From assembly GCA_914767715.1 (NCBI GenBank), contig OU612069.1, forward strand, positions 14,071,387 through 14,135,386: DNA of 64,000 nucleotides. The letters are read 5' to 3'. The stretch comes from Membranipora membranacea (Eukaryota; Bryozoa; Gymnolaemata; Cheilostomatida; Membraniporidae). Shown here piece by piece: positions 41,556 to 54,526 of this stretch (position 1 is its first letter; each line of letters starts with the position of its first letter). The position numbers and the translations under genes are program-made. The notes under the pieces are model-generated. The model ran no database searches, was not told the origin of the DNA, and saw nothing but the letters and a program-made list of their open reading frames with translations.

Positions 41556-42484
41556 CATACCTGGGTCCAAGTCATGGTAAGTCAAGTCATCTTCAAGTCA
41601 AGTCAAAGCCACGACTTGACTTGACTTAACAAAATTATGACTTGACTTGACTTGATGTCGAAAACAAATAGACAACACTTGACTTAACAAAAAATTGACT
41701 TTGACTGGACTTGACTTGGGAGTTGTCCTGACTTTGGTCAAGTCAACATAGGTCAATGTGTGAAATTTTATAACATAATGTAGAAAGAGATATAGGAAGG
41801 ATAATCATAACTGAGACCCCCAACTCTGAAACCCCAACTCTGAAACCCCAACTCCGAAACAGAAAACCCAACTTCTCAGCTATGGGTAAGTAGTCAGAGT
41901 TCCTGCCTTACATATTAGTTGTATTCTCTTGGTGTCTTGTAATCAGTCAAATTAAAAATCTTCCTCATCACCATGGTGGTAATATTTCATATGACAGTAG
42001 TGTACAACTCCTATGACCGTGAAAGATCGCCAATAACTCATACGAGTCACGAATACTGGTGGTAAGTTGTCAAAGCTTGAATTCACTAAACCGAACGATA
42101 TTATTCGAGTCACATGCATAATGAGTCATGGAGGCTAGTAGCCACTGCCATCGACAAACCTCTCATGACCTTAGAGACATTACAAACAGGCAGATGCAAA
42201 AACCTTTTCAGAGAGAATGTTTTATCCGTCCTTAACAAATAGTGATCAATCTTAGTCTGTGTTTATTTATTTATCCTCCACCAGCTCATCTTTTTACAGC
42301 ATGAAACATTTCATTTGTCATCATTGACACAATAAAGGTACATATATACAATGAAGTAACAATGCTGAATTACGTACACACCCATACCTTCTTTCGTTTG
42401 TGGGGAGGGGAGCAAATCCCGATTAGTAGAACAACTCCTGAGGACCTAACTAACTCCTCCACGATTTGGAGTCACCCGGGATTG
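41556..42484 (-). mobile_element. hAT-like non-autonomous element, truncated left-arm copy
   Basis: This is the inverted copy of most of the element at 52425-53587. It keeps one terminus (CATACCTGGGTCCAAGTCA from 41556) and its adjacent 8-base target duplication (CTCTTAAC at 41548-41555), plus an AAGTC-rich array. It lacks the last roughly 220 bases because the inverted duplication ends at 42484. Confidence 0.8.
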
Positions 42485-42901
42485 TATATGATGTACACAT
42501 CTTACACTTGTGTGTATATTGTCTTCTCTTAGAAAGTCGACTGGAATGGGTGCAAGTTTTTGTATCCAATGGAACTTAAAGTTTTTATCGCCTGACTTCT
42601 TAATGAATCGGAGCAAATCTAAAACACATGATTTGACCAGTTCAGGTTCACTGTCTCATCGATTAGTCATACAGTGTAATCCTTAATAATTCAGAATTCC
42701 TGTTAATTCAGACAAGAAAAAAATGATACCTTCGGCCAAATGTCAATGCATTCTACTGTCATTTAATTCAGATATTTTAATTGAGACAAAATTTGGAGGT
42801 CCCTATAGGTTTGAATAATGTGAGCGGCACTGTATGGTAGTATGAGTTAGGTGTGGTGAGGTATGTAGGTTTATGTTTTTTATGTCCTGTTTAATTATTA
42901 G

Positions 42902-45177
42902 CCTCCCATGTACACGCCTGTGAATGGAACCCAGACGCTGTGACAGCGTTAAGAAGAGGAGTAGAGAGAAATAAAGTCAGTGATAGATGTACTGTTCACC
43001 CGGGGGATAACATTAAGGTAGGTGGAACGGATTTAATCAACTATAAATCTCAGATTCGAAAGTGAGATTGTTTTATTTTCCCATCACATTGATATTTTAT
43101 GATAAGCTTTTAATACATTTATTAAGTGGGGGGGGGGGGGTGACTTGATGTTAATTGGCCCCAACTTTGGTGAATACTACTATAAAGCAAATGGGGTGAG
43201 TAATTGTTAGCTAGCCATAGTTTTGACTACTTAAAGCATGCATACAATAGTAGTTTTTCGTTTTAAAATCTTAATCAATTCTTTTTTACTTTTTCAGGCA
43301 GGGCTGGTTGATGTTGCCGACAGGATAAATCTAGGACTGCTGCCGACGTCACGTCCTGGATGGTCTGCAGCATGTAGAGCTCTGAAGCCTACAGGAGGTT
43401 ATCTACATATACATGACAATCTAAAGTTAGTTTAATCTTAGAAATTGAAATCCTGTGATTACAATTTCCTAGGTCTGTTTTGTACCGCTGTTGGCCGGTC
43501 TTACATACATTATGCACACTTATTAAACAAAACTGAGGGGTATGCAGTCGTATCCATCATCACTGGCGGAATTCTAGGCAGCATCTGCCTATTATCGGAT
43601 TTCATCAATATAGATTACTTGCAAAACTTTGGTCGGACCCACAGGGGGCTACCTATATGTGAATAATTGAGAAATTTGGTTTCGGAATCGTAATGTTAAA
43701 TAGTTGGTATTACTTACTTATATTGACGTTTGTAGCACCAAAGAAAAAGGTAAAGAAGAATCTGAACGTGAATACACAGAGTCCACCATAGCTGAGATCA
43801 GGTCACTATTAGCTGAGATCAAGCCTAGCATAGGTAACTTTTTGTTTATTGCAAAAGCACTGATATATTCAGAGAAGTTGCAACCTTTTCAAGGAACAGC
43901 CATCTCTTCAAAACCTTGCGATTGCACTGTCTTTTGATAATCGTTCTATTCAGTTATCATCAGGCATTGCATCAGTAAAAGTCAAGCTGATTATTATCAA
44001 ATTTTCACATCATCACATCATCAAATTAATTAGTGCCTTTATTGAATCACACATACATCATTTCATTGTTACAGTCATGATTTATTTTGATGGATTTTAT
44101 CACCTAAATATATCTCCATATCTGAATGGTTGTAGACTGACAGCTCACCACAATAAAGAGGTGTAGCCTATCCTTTCTAAATTTCTCTAATCTTGTGACA
44201 GCCTTGCCACCAAAACCAGAGAACTAGGTTATCACTGTATTTTCTGGTGTGGCTTAGCAGTTAGCTTCAAATAATTGACCAAAGTGGCCTAGGTTCAAGT
44301 TCCGATGGCGGCAGATTTTCTTTTATGTTTTCATCTCAGGTTTATTAATGGGTAGGATGCATATTTTGAGGGCGAGCAAAGAGTTGACAGCGTAAATCGA
44401 TCTAGGCAGACCTCAAAATCCACATGGAAACATGGTGATAAGAATCTAACAGCTTGTCTGCTTTCTGTCATCAAAAGACAAGGCACCCTGTTTGTGACTG
44501 GTGAACTTTGCATTGACTTACCGGCTCTTGTCAAAATAGAAACCATGAGTGCAACCCTAATGTTGAGTTGTGTTGAATTGTTTTGAATTAGAGTTTATTT
44601 TAAGAACTTTACTATCAGGTTTACACCGAGTGCCTTAGTTGCCTTTGTTGAGGACAGCGTGCTCAACTAACTTGTTCCCTCCAACGAAATATCTGTAGCA
44701 CTTCAGGTGTTAGTTCCCACGGCCCTCAACGCGAGCTAGAGCTGGCACAGTACCAAAACTGAAGCTTGGAAGTAGCAGTTGTACTTTGGTCGAGCAGTTT
44801 TTTCCTACCAAGGTTACCATCCCACCATGCTTTTGTTATCATCGGTATTACTTATTATAAGTACCCTAGACATCCATTTGTAGTAGGAATTTCCTAGCCA
44901 AAATTCCCCAATTGGACACTTACAGAGTTGTGTCATGGGGTCAGACTTAGTTATACCAGTTCTATAATATAATCTCGGTAGGGCTTCCAGCTGAGTCATA
45001 ATCCTTATAGTTTCTATTTAATTCCAAATCTTTGTTATCTTAGATATTTCTCCCACACTAGACATTCCATATTTTGTAGACTGGCAGATACAAGCTCTAC
45101 ACTTAGAGAGAGTTAAATCCTACGCACCACATATCTGGCACATAGTACTGGATCTTTATTGTCTCCCCATAACTTAG
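42902..45177 (+). CDS. TYW2: tRNA wybutosine-synthesising protein 2 homologue, C-terminal half
   Basis: TYW2 (Trm12) transfers the aminocarboxypropyl group of S-adenosylmethionine to the wyosine precursor at position 37 of tRNA-Phe in the cytosol. Four 3' exons are present: 42902-43017, 43298-43425, 43736-43833 and 45080-45177, with phases 0, 2 and 1 that agree. They encode the ASHVHACEWNPDAV motif of the Rossmann methyltransferase-like fold, then ADRINLGLLPTSRPGW and GGYLHIHDN. The C-terminus has the KSYAPHIWHIVLDLYC signature ending the protein. The upstream exons, with the rest of the SAM site, are not found: the inverted-duplication breakpoint is only 418 bases before the first exon. The gene is therefore truncated in this assembly; whether in the animal is unclear. 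Confidence 0.88.
44242..44313 (+). repeat. tRNA-derived sequence
   Basis: GTGTGGCTTAGCAGTTAGC resembles an A box and AGGTTCAAGTTCC a B box at tRNA spacing. The acceptor stem is not formed. It lies in the last intron of the TYW2 homologue. Confidence 0.35.
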
Positions 45178-46842
45178 CCTTGAAAAAAATTTGATCACTA
45201 AAACCATTAACATACTTTTTTATATATTTATGACTTGAACCTACCAAGGCTAGCACAAACTAGCCTTTGATCTCTCCTTGATTTTCTTTAAGCCTCAGGA
45301 TCTAGCAGGATCAAAGATTGAAAAAAGTTTTTGGTTAAACTGAATCATCACAAGTTCAGCTCATTGCAGTACAATGACGCTGCACAGGAGTAGCTAATTT
45401 ATTCTGAACATTACTGAAAGTCATTGTTTACACCAAGGAGTTAAGCTTTTACGTTTAACTCCTTGTTTTACACCAAGGTCAACATTCTTTCAAATATTAG
45501 TATTTTGTGTTACTGTTTTTACTGTTTGAGGCCAGGGCTCATGTATTAATAAAACTTCTGATCTAAATAATAATATTTGTGTAAGTAAATCGGAGGAGTT
45601 TTTCTAGTGGCAGTTAAATGTGTTTTATTAATAGAAGCAATAAACCAATAAATCAATGATTGTGGTATTCTTGATGACAGTTTTGAGGGTTTTTTTGTGT
45701 TTGTTGGATAGTCCATTGCTGCGTTATTCATTTCATTATGGCATCAATTGCGTAAATTTTTTGTTTTTTAAGCGTTTATTGACAAGCAATCTTCATCATT
45801 AAAATGATGATCTTCCGAGTGTGCCAAGATAAAACAAAAATAAATAGATATGGAATAAATGAATAAAGAAGAAATATGGAAGATAAAAGGCAAAAGCGTG
45901 ACCTGTTCCATGGTAAGAATATTTAATAAATATTGACTGGGAAACCCATTAACCCTGGGGGATTCCAATCATATTACTGAGAGCGGTAAAACTACCTTAT
46001 GACCTTATGACTAACGATGAAAATGATTATGTCTTAGACATGTAATACATAAATGCATATTGTCGGAACGACATCAAATTGTTTGCAGACCTGATCTGTT
46101 GCGGAAGGCTATTGAAAATTATAGAAAGATTGCAAAGAAATTTGTTTGATGGAGGTTTCAGATAATGCGTGTCTCTCATCAAATAATTCTGAGTATGGCT
46201 TTGTACAACACACTCAGTCTACTCTACAAATATAACTTGCAAATCCTTGATGTGGAAATATTGTTATGCAAGTAAGTAAGCTACTGTTTGCCTGTACCCA
46301 CCTAAACCTAGAAAATTACAAACATGATTTAATGTCAGATGATCACACGTTTGTATTTACAGGCAACCTTTTTCCATCACTGTGTCATACGAAAGTGTGT
46401 GTGTGAAAATTGGTGGCATCAACCACTAGGAATATACCTCGCCAACCACGTTCTTAACAAAAATAAACCACCCCCTTCCCAATACATTGAGATATCACAG
46501 TCATTGTATATGCAAGTTGTTATAGTTGTATCAATTCACAACAAATTTTTCCCTTTTGTTTCATCATAAAGGCAAATAAGCCAATTGGTTTACGCAGCCA
46601 AAGAATCATTTCAAGGTTGTTGTTGGGGAACTGTTGGGGAAATCCATTATGAGTCATCATTGTCCCGTGTCGCCTATTGTAACACAAATCGCCCCATACA
46701 CGCTCAAGATTATCATCGTGTAAATAATATTTTATATGAATTTGATACATATTGTTACCATAAGACCTTGGCTGCTCATTGTAGCTAGCTGCACCCACAG
46801 AAGTGGGTAAACACAACAGCCTCTGGTTATTTTCTGTTCGGC
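45178..46842. other. intergenic stretch, no gene recognised
   Basis: No conserved ORF. AT-rich sequence between the TYW2 stop and the start of the next gene; a local repeat of GTTTACACCAAGG words lies near 45426-45478. The promoter of the next gene should lie in its last few hundred bases, but no TATA box is obvious. Confidence 0.5.
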
Positions 46843-49800
46843 ATGGAACCACCGGATAGTAGAAGACGTAGGATTAGTTCTTCGGAGTCTTTGGTAAATA
46901 TCTTTCAATTTATTTGAATGTGAAATCTGAAATAATTGCGTAGACAAAACAGATGTGACATAGAATAGGTTTTGATGACTCGTAAAAATGCTTTGTGTAC
47001 TGTCGATATTGAATTTCTCATGATTTAATTTTAACTTGAAGGCTTCTCGTCCAGCGATTCATTGCTTACTCACACCTCAACAAGTTGCGCAGCTCCAGTC
47101 TACCAGAGGTGGATTTTTGTCATCTCCGATATGTGAGCCTCGAACCCAGCCTGCTACAGCCTCTCAATTTCAACAGTATGAGACTATTGAAGCTGATGGA
47201 GAAGAAGATGATGACATGCCTGTAAGTCTTTAGTCTTATTGAGACGAAATCTGGCTTATCACAGAGTTCCTTCATGCTTTTTACCATCTTGAATGGGCTG
47301 GAAATCCTATGAAATAATGGGGTACCCACATGGATGGCATCTTTCTTTTGGACTGTTTGCAGTTCTTCACCCTGCGACCACATTCTGGCAGTAGTGATGC
47401 AAACAGGCAAATTTGGAAAAATATAGGTCATTGTTTATATATTGCATCTATGTGGCAACTATGACGATTAATGCTCTATTCCTTGTCCCGCATGATGTTG
47501 TACCAAGTGTGGCCAATGTTTTTGAGGTGTTGCATTAGAGGTTGACTCTTGATCGCTGGGCCAGAAGCTGTTTTGGGCTTCAATAAGTTGTGAAAACCAG
47601 AGCTCTAATTATCAGCAAACTTCAAGTTACATTTATTTTTGCTTGCAGGGATGCTTTGCATGTGTCTCAAAAAAGCCTAAAAACTCTAAAAAGAGCAAAG
47701 AGAAATCACCGAAGAAAAAGAAATCTAAAAGGAAACAAGCTTCTAGCGACACTGACCCAGTTAACCAAAACATCAGATCAGCTAGTACAACAACACCGTC
47801 ACCATCTGAGCATGTATGTAAAAATAAGGGGTTGGGCCTATTTCTTGGTTAGCATGCCTGGCTTCCAGCACATAAGGTCCTGGTTAAAAACCAGCTGCAG
47901 TCAACTGCCTACAAGTATATTTTTCATTCAAACAGTGAACAATTTTCCACCCGGGCCGTTGGACTTAATTAGAGCCCAGATTCATATTCCTTCCAATTGC
48001 TTTGTGTAATAAGAAGCAATCAAAATCTCACACATGACCTTGCTTTTTATTGGATATTAGTTAACCTTCAAGTGAAATCTCAATTTTCAACACAAATAGG
48101 ACTAGAGAGAGCATAGGGTTGAGGTCATGAGTGGCTTTTTTTTTATCTTAGACGTTTGTAGCATGTTTGCTAATCTGAATAAAAATATTAAAAAATAACC
48201 ATGGGCCAAAAGTAGAGCGGCTTTGCGCAGTTGTGTTACCTCTTGGTGGATAATGGGTGCAATGTGTCTTCAAATTTTTCAGCCACAGCCAAATCAGCAG
48301 GGTGTACTTCTACAACCTCTAGATCTAACAGGAGCATCGAATCAAAGTTTCAATTTTCCCACAACTCGAAACTTTCAGGTACATCCTAGCGCTTGATTAT
48401 TCGTTGCCTACCGTGTCATCGACAAAGTAAATATATCACGAATCACGGTTAACATCATTTCTGATTTTGACAGAGTTCTGACTAAATTTTATTAGGGTAA
48501 TTGCATCATACCGTGGAATAAGCCTCATTGTTCACTGACATTCCACCTTCTGTGATGAAAGTTAATCAATTATCCCCGTTGACTGCTCCCTTATTGAAAA
48601 AAAAACATCATGTGAACATTGTATTGTTTGTATGAATGCTGCCTTTACTAGAACTTCATGATTAGGGGTTAATGTAACATAAAATAAGACAATGCAGTAT
48701 CTTGGTCAATAATCAAGGGTGAAATCAATTACATTGACTTGTATTGATTTGGAAATATCACGAAGCGTGTGAAAATTTTAAAACGAAGGCTTTATAAATA
48801 CGTTACCTGCATATGCCTATACTTACGCAAATATTTTGCCTTGATTCACTGGTGGAATGTTCTATTTGTCCCTTGTGCAAACCAGTTACCTGCTCACATT
48901 TGTAGTTTCATAGTGAAAATAGTTTCATCATCTTTTTCTATAACCATTTTCTCTGTTACAGAATCAGTTTCAGTATCAGCCGCCACCTAATCCATTTGCT
49001 ATCGGTAGTTTCGGCAGTCCGTCTGCAACATCCTCTACTAGTATTAATAACCGATTCAGTTATGGATCATCTACCTATGATGTAAGCTAAGGTGTAGTGC
49101 TGCACCAATGCTATAGCCCTAAAATCTTTTACATCGTACCCTGGACTGGCTTATTAATTGACACAAGTATATTACAGAAGTTCAAATGCATTAGTGAAAA
49201 AGAGAGCTTTCTTTTTCCATCCTTGACATCTTGGATAATCAATATATCCCGAACAAACTCCAAACTCTTGGATTGTTAAGACTTTTATGGGTAGTGTTTA
49301 CAAATAGCTTTTTATTCTACATTGTTGATTGAGGTATAATGCTTATAGTCTACAAAAGTGTCAAAGCATTTTCGTGAATGTTTAGAGCGTTCTGGAGACT
49401 GGTCCACAAGCTATGTTGACACCATAGCCTTTGATGTTTTAGTACCCTCCATCTCTGAAGCGAAGATCTGGAGATTCAGGGATGGTTTCTCCATCATCAA
49501 GTTATGCACAGACTACGAAATCTCCTAATACTCCACGTCTCATAGCCAAAGGTGTCCTTCCTTATTCTAACTGCATTGCTGAAGCATCCCAGAGTTACAC
49601 GAATATTGAAGAAAGATCTGTAAGTGTTTCATTAAATTAATGTGAACGACTTTTATATTTTCATGTTAATGGTTTTAGTCGATCAATGGTTTCGATTCCC
49701 AAAAGATTGATGACAAACCTACCTACATGATCGGATTACAGATGCTTTGCAACGAGCACAACAAGTCAATCATAGGTTGATGATGACCTAGATGGGAATG

Positions 49801-52800
49801 TGGTTGACTACCTAGCCAATGTGTTGGCTTTGATTCGTGGATGGGGGAAGACCCACCCTCCAATCAGAGCCAACACTACCATCAACTATAGATACTTTGA
49901 TTCGTTGCCTCCTCTTTGTTTTCCACTTTGCATGATAAAAACCAATGCATTGTCATTGCAATTGATAGTAAAGAATTAAGAAAATGAATTGTAGACAAAA
50001 TAGGTTGTTCTGAGCTTTGAACCAAAGTTATCTTTAAAATATTTCATTGTTTATAGGATACTACACAGCCAATTTTTTTTAAAATGAATATTGGACTGCT
50101 GGTTATACTACTATAGGATTAGAGGTATTTTGTTCTGAATCTGATTCAGTGTGCATATTTTACGTGATTGATCCATGTTGCTGATGTTACAGTTGTGACT
50201 TCAACATGACTTTCAAATGCCATAATCACAACAGTGTGTTCAAATCAAGAGGTTATCTTAACCGGCCAAATCAGCAGTTTCTTTTGAGAATGTGATATAA
50301 AAGATTATGTTATTCATATTTTTAGAGGGGTTTCTTGAAGCGACCTTGCAGCTTGAACCCAATACCTACTGCAAATCAGCCACCCAATAACTATAGACAT
50401 GCTACTGCTACTAGGGGTTTCAATTTTAATCCAGGTGGGTAGTTACTCTCATGTCAAACTGCAGTACTCCATCATATTTAGCTGTATTGCATCTTCAAAA
50501 TCACTCACTGATGACTATTTTGTTTTACATTGTGGTACGTTGCAAAGCTGCTACCAAAGTATAAAAGTCAAGGATATGGTTGTAAGGTTGTAAAAATACC
50601 ATCCATAAATCCTTTAAGGTCAAATTAATTTCAAGGAATGTGCTACAAATCATGATCTGAACTTCTAGCAACAAAATGTTTGTCAAACACATTTATGGAA
50701 TGATCTAGCTTGAATCGATCTTTCCTTCATTTTATCATATGGTTACATCTTTTTTTTTGTAGGAAACTCTCATAATGGTCAGGAAAGGACGGCATTCCCA
50801 ATAGCGCAGTCTGTAGCACCACCATCATCTCGTACAAACTTCTACAACCCTTTTCCAGCATTGCCAAGAAGTAAGAACTATACTCACATGTAGTAAACTG
50901 TTTCTAGATCTGTCCTATAATTTTTAATTAGCTAAATGCCAGTTCTAAAATCGTTGTGGGATGGACCAGCCGCATATCCTTCACTATGATGCCATCAGTC
51001 ACAAATTCAAAATAACATTGTTCATTATTTGTATTGGTTGCAAAAGCTGCAAACACTGATATTGAATCGTGACTTTGGCAACTGGTTGGGGAAAGAACGT
51101 TATTATTTTTTGAGGTCGGCCAGGGTTAATGACCAGCGATGGTCAAATCAGCAATTTGCACCAATGGGCACCACCGAGTATCGAAACCATGACCTTGCAG
51201 TCAAGCGTCCGTCGTTCTACCAACTGAGCTTTTTAATTTTATGACTACTTCTTTTAACAACCTTCCTCAACATCTTCGTACATCAACAACCCTACATACA
51301 TTTAAATTTGCATTGTCAAAACATTTGTTTTCATTGAATTGAGTTTTATTCCCTTGATTTTATTTTGATTGTTTTTTTGTTTTGGTTCCTTTGCACATCA
51401 GGGAGAACATCTTCAGATGATGGATGTTGCAATAAAATGTATATGTAATGAGCTATTCCTGACCCATATCTAGTTCAAGCATGTGAACTCCTAATTTTCT
51501 CTTACTTTCTTAGACTTGTCCCTATCGTGACCCTTCAATACTTGATTTGATTTCTAGCTGCATGGCCTACTGAGATGAGTGTTAGCACAGAAGCAGTACA
51601 GGAGACAGCTGAGTTAGTTAGTGAGAGGATGAACCTTGCAAGGTTAGCTAGCCATGTGCTGCACAGTGTTATACTCAGCTTTCTACATCATATCAAAATA
51701 TGTTTATCCTTGCACTATCTCAGTAGACAGCGGACCCCTTTTTGAGGTTTAAACTAAACCCAGAAAGTGGCCGCTGAGATAAGGCTAGTATTCTTTGCTG
51801 TTGATTAGACATTATCACCTCTTTGCTAAACTTTTGGCATCTTAACCTCCAGGCTGATGTTTTTTCACACATTCCTTATTTGCAGTGGTATATCAGACAC
51901 AGCTCGCACTCTGACATCTTCAAGTCTCCAACAAAGCAGGTAATGTAGTGCAGGATTCATCTAGAACCATTATGGTTGTCAATTGGGATACAGGGGGGAA
52001 GGGGGTCATTTAGAATCACCAAAGCTTTCATTTTCACTGCTCTCAAAATTAGCGCTCATTTATATTTTCAGTTGGACAATTTTGTTCCTAAATTGTTCAC
52101 TTTAAATGTTTATAGTTCCGTCAATGATTCAAGGGTTTGGGAAAGAGTCCCTAGCAGGTCTCACTCACTCATCGAGTGAGAAATGAGTGAGCAACGAGGA
52201 CAAGATTTTGCCTCTCTTGAATGAAAGTATCTCTGGATTTCCTTATACACTCTTGCTTCTTTTGCTTGTTCCAAGCTAGTCGTTGCCTGATAAGTTTGTA
52301 TAGAAAAATGTAGAAATGTGGAGTATGCTTCTATTGGTCAGGTCAATCTTAGTTTTAATAATTTTGTATTTTGCCATTGTTCATTACAAAAATTTTCATA
52401 ATTCAAAGAGACATGGGTTAAGAGCAGACCTGGGTCCAAGTCATTGCAAGTCAAGTCAAGTCATTGTCGATGCTAAGTCAAGTCAAGTCACATTTACACC
52501 AAGTCAAGTCAATTGGAGTCTATTTTTTTCGCCATCAAGTCAAGTCATGATTTTTGTAAGTCAAGTCAAGTCAAAGATGGGTGACTTACAAGTCATGGCA
52601 AAGTCACGCTCATTAACCGTGAAAATCAACTCGGAATTTTTTTCAATCCCGGGTGACTACAAATTGTGGAGGAGTTAGTTAGGTCCTCAGGAGTTGTTCT
52701 ACTAATCGGGATTTGCTCCCCTCCCCACAAACGAAAGAAGGTATGGGTGTGTACGTAATTCAGCATTGTTACTTCATTGTATATATGTACCTTTATTGTG

Positions 52801-54526
52801 TCAATGATGACAAATGAAATGTTTCATGCTGTAAAAAGATGAGCTGGTGGAGGATAAATAAATAAACACAGACTAAGATTGATCACTATTTGTTAAGGAC
52901 GGATAAAACATTCTCTCTGAAAAGGTTTTTGCATCTGCCTGTTTGTAATGTCTCTAAGGTCATGAGAGGTTTGTCGATGGCAGTGGCTACTAGCCTCCAT
53001 GACTCATTATGCATGTGACTCGAATAATATCGTTCGGTTTAGTGAATTCAAGCTTTGACAACTTACCACCAGTATTCGTGACTCGTATGAGTTATTGGCG
53101 ATCTTTCACGGTCATAGGAGTTGTACACTACTGTCATATGAAATATTACCACCATGGTGATGAGGAAGATTTTTAATTTGACTGATTACAAGACACCAAG
53201 AGAATACAACTAATATGTAAGGCAGGAACTCTGACTACTTACCCATAGCTGAGAAGTTGGGTTTTCTGTTTCGGAGTTGGGGTTTCAGAGTTGGGGTTTC
53301 AGAGTTGGGGGTCTCAGTTATGATTATCCTTCCTATATCTCTTTCTACATTATGTTATAAAATTTCACACATTGACCTATGTTGACTTGACCAAAGTCAG
53401 GACAACTCCCAAGTCAAGTCCAGTCAAAGTCAATTTTTTGTTAAGTCAAGTCAAGTCAAGTGTTGTCTATTTGTTTTCGACATCAAGTCAAGTCAAGTCA
53501 AGTCATAATTTTGTTAAGTCAAGTCAAGTCGTGGCTTTGACTTGACTTGAAGATGACTTGACTTACCATGACTTGGACCCAGGTATGGTTAAGAGTACTG
53601 TTATGATAAAATATAATACACAATTTTCTATTCCTTTTACCAGTGTGAACGCTGTTGCTGTACAGGATGACCATCCAGAATTTTCTGCAGCATCAAGATC
53701 TTTCTCTCCTTCTCGTCAATTGTTCAGTCGGCGGTAAGAAATAATCCTTTCTCTTTCAATATCACTGTCAAGTTGCTTTACCGCTGTCACTCGTTAGCAG
53801 AATGAGTTGACTATGACTCAATACTCAAATATTGCTATAAAAACCTGAGTCTAGAACTTAAATGTGCTTCAATGTTACAGTTGCATAACTAATAGGGAAT
53901 ATTACGCAATCATGGGTATAAAAAATTGTAATTTCTATCTTCTATCTCTAGCCCTCTTTTCGAGGAGTTGTACCAAACTTCTTTCGGGTTTTTACAATCA
54001 AATCAAAATATGATTATTTAGAAAAAACGTAAACTATGCTGCTCCAATTTGAATCAATATTATCCCCTGTATTTCTATGTTTCAGATGTCATGCTGGACC
54101 TCGTAGATCTCATCAACATCAAGTGAGCAGCCAGCATCATAGATCATATGGTGAGCAGGCTGTTTTACCTATAGAAATGAGGGAATGATAATCTACTGTT
54201 GCCTTAAAAATTGTAACATTAATGAGCAAAGTATTGTCTGTACATAACTGCGCTGTCATGTGAACAACATTTCATTATAAAGCACTGTCCAAGAATTCGC
54301 TTATCTTCTCAACATTTACCAATAATTTAACCATACCCATGCTTGTAATCTCAATAAAATCTGAATGCAATGCATCGCTAATTGCCTAATCATCTAAGGC
54401 AGGCTGTTTGATGAGTATATACTCATTTCATCATTGCCATTACTTATTTTGCCATTATTATATTATGTTGTAGGTGCTGCTGGAATGGTCAGCCATAGTT
54501 CCCACATGATGGATAATTTAAAATGA
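46843..54526 (+). CDS. 13-exon gene for a disordered Ser/Pro/Gln-rich protein, unrecognised
   Basis: Exons: 46843-46893, 47042-47221, 47649-47813, 48283-48378, 48962-49081, 49443-49619, 50326-50434, 50763-50870, 51558-51642, 51886-51939, 53644-53733, 54086-54150 and 54474-54526. All are GT-AG, phases agree, and the total is 451 codons with the stop. The protein starts MEPPDSRRRRISSSESL and has an acidic patch (EADGEEDDDMP). A lysine-rich nuclear-signal-like block follows (KSKEKSPKKKKSKRK), then long low-complexity Gln/Asn/Pro/Ser regions with aromatic residues, and a His/Ser-rich C-terminus. No folded domain is seen. It may be a nuclear or RNA-granule protein, but that rests on composition only. 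Intron 10 carries a hAT-like insertion, and exons 11-13 lie in the right arm of the inverted duplication. Confidence 0.82.
51155..51232 (-). repeat. tRNA-derived sequence in intron 8 of the 13-exon gene
   Basis: On the minus strand AGCTCAGTTGGTAGAACG (A box) and ATGGTTTCGATACTC (B box) are spaced as in a tRNA. The acceptor ends (AAAAA and GGTGGTG) do not pair. Probably a SINE head. Confidence 0.42.
52425..53587 (+). mobile_element. hAT-like non-autonomous foldback element with AAGTC arrays
   Basis: A 1,163-base element in intron 10 of the 13-exon gene. Ends are inverted (CAGACCTGGGTCCAAGTCA at left; CATACCTGGGTCCAAGTCA as complement at right) and are flanked by a perfect 8-base target duplication, GTTAAGAG, at 52417-52424 and 53588-53595. 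Terminal CA...TG and 8-base duplications are the hAT signature. Both subterminal regions are degenerate (AAGTC)n arrays in opposite orientation that could fold back. No transposase ORF is present, so mobilisation would need an autonomous relative. Confidence 0.85.

Larger units (their letters stand above)
37914..42484 (+). repeat. left arm of a large inverted duplication
   Basis: About 4.57 kb matching the reverse complement of 52644-57229. Where I compared them the arms differ only by rare substitutions (for example near 39205, 40212 and 40522) and by the number of AAGTC units. The arm starts directly at the assembly gap and ends inside a hAT-like element. It contains the 230-codon ORF and inverted copies of the last three exons of the 46843-54526 gene. 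Confidence 0.93.

Noticed and set aside
41560-41760. Telomere-like or CRISPR-like array
   Set aside because: The unit is a degenerate AAGTC pentamer without unique spacers, inside a hAT-like element with target duplications.
43127-43141. Run of about 14 G
   Set aside because: A simple homopolymer in an intron of TYW2; no repeated G-tracts nearby to propose a quadruplex with confidence.
52316-52678. 120-codon ORF with SQV-rich repeats
   Set aside because: Produced by the AAGTC array of the mobile element; no start context or domain.
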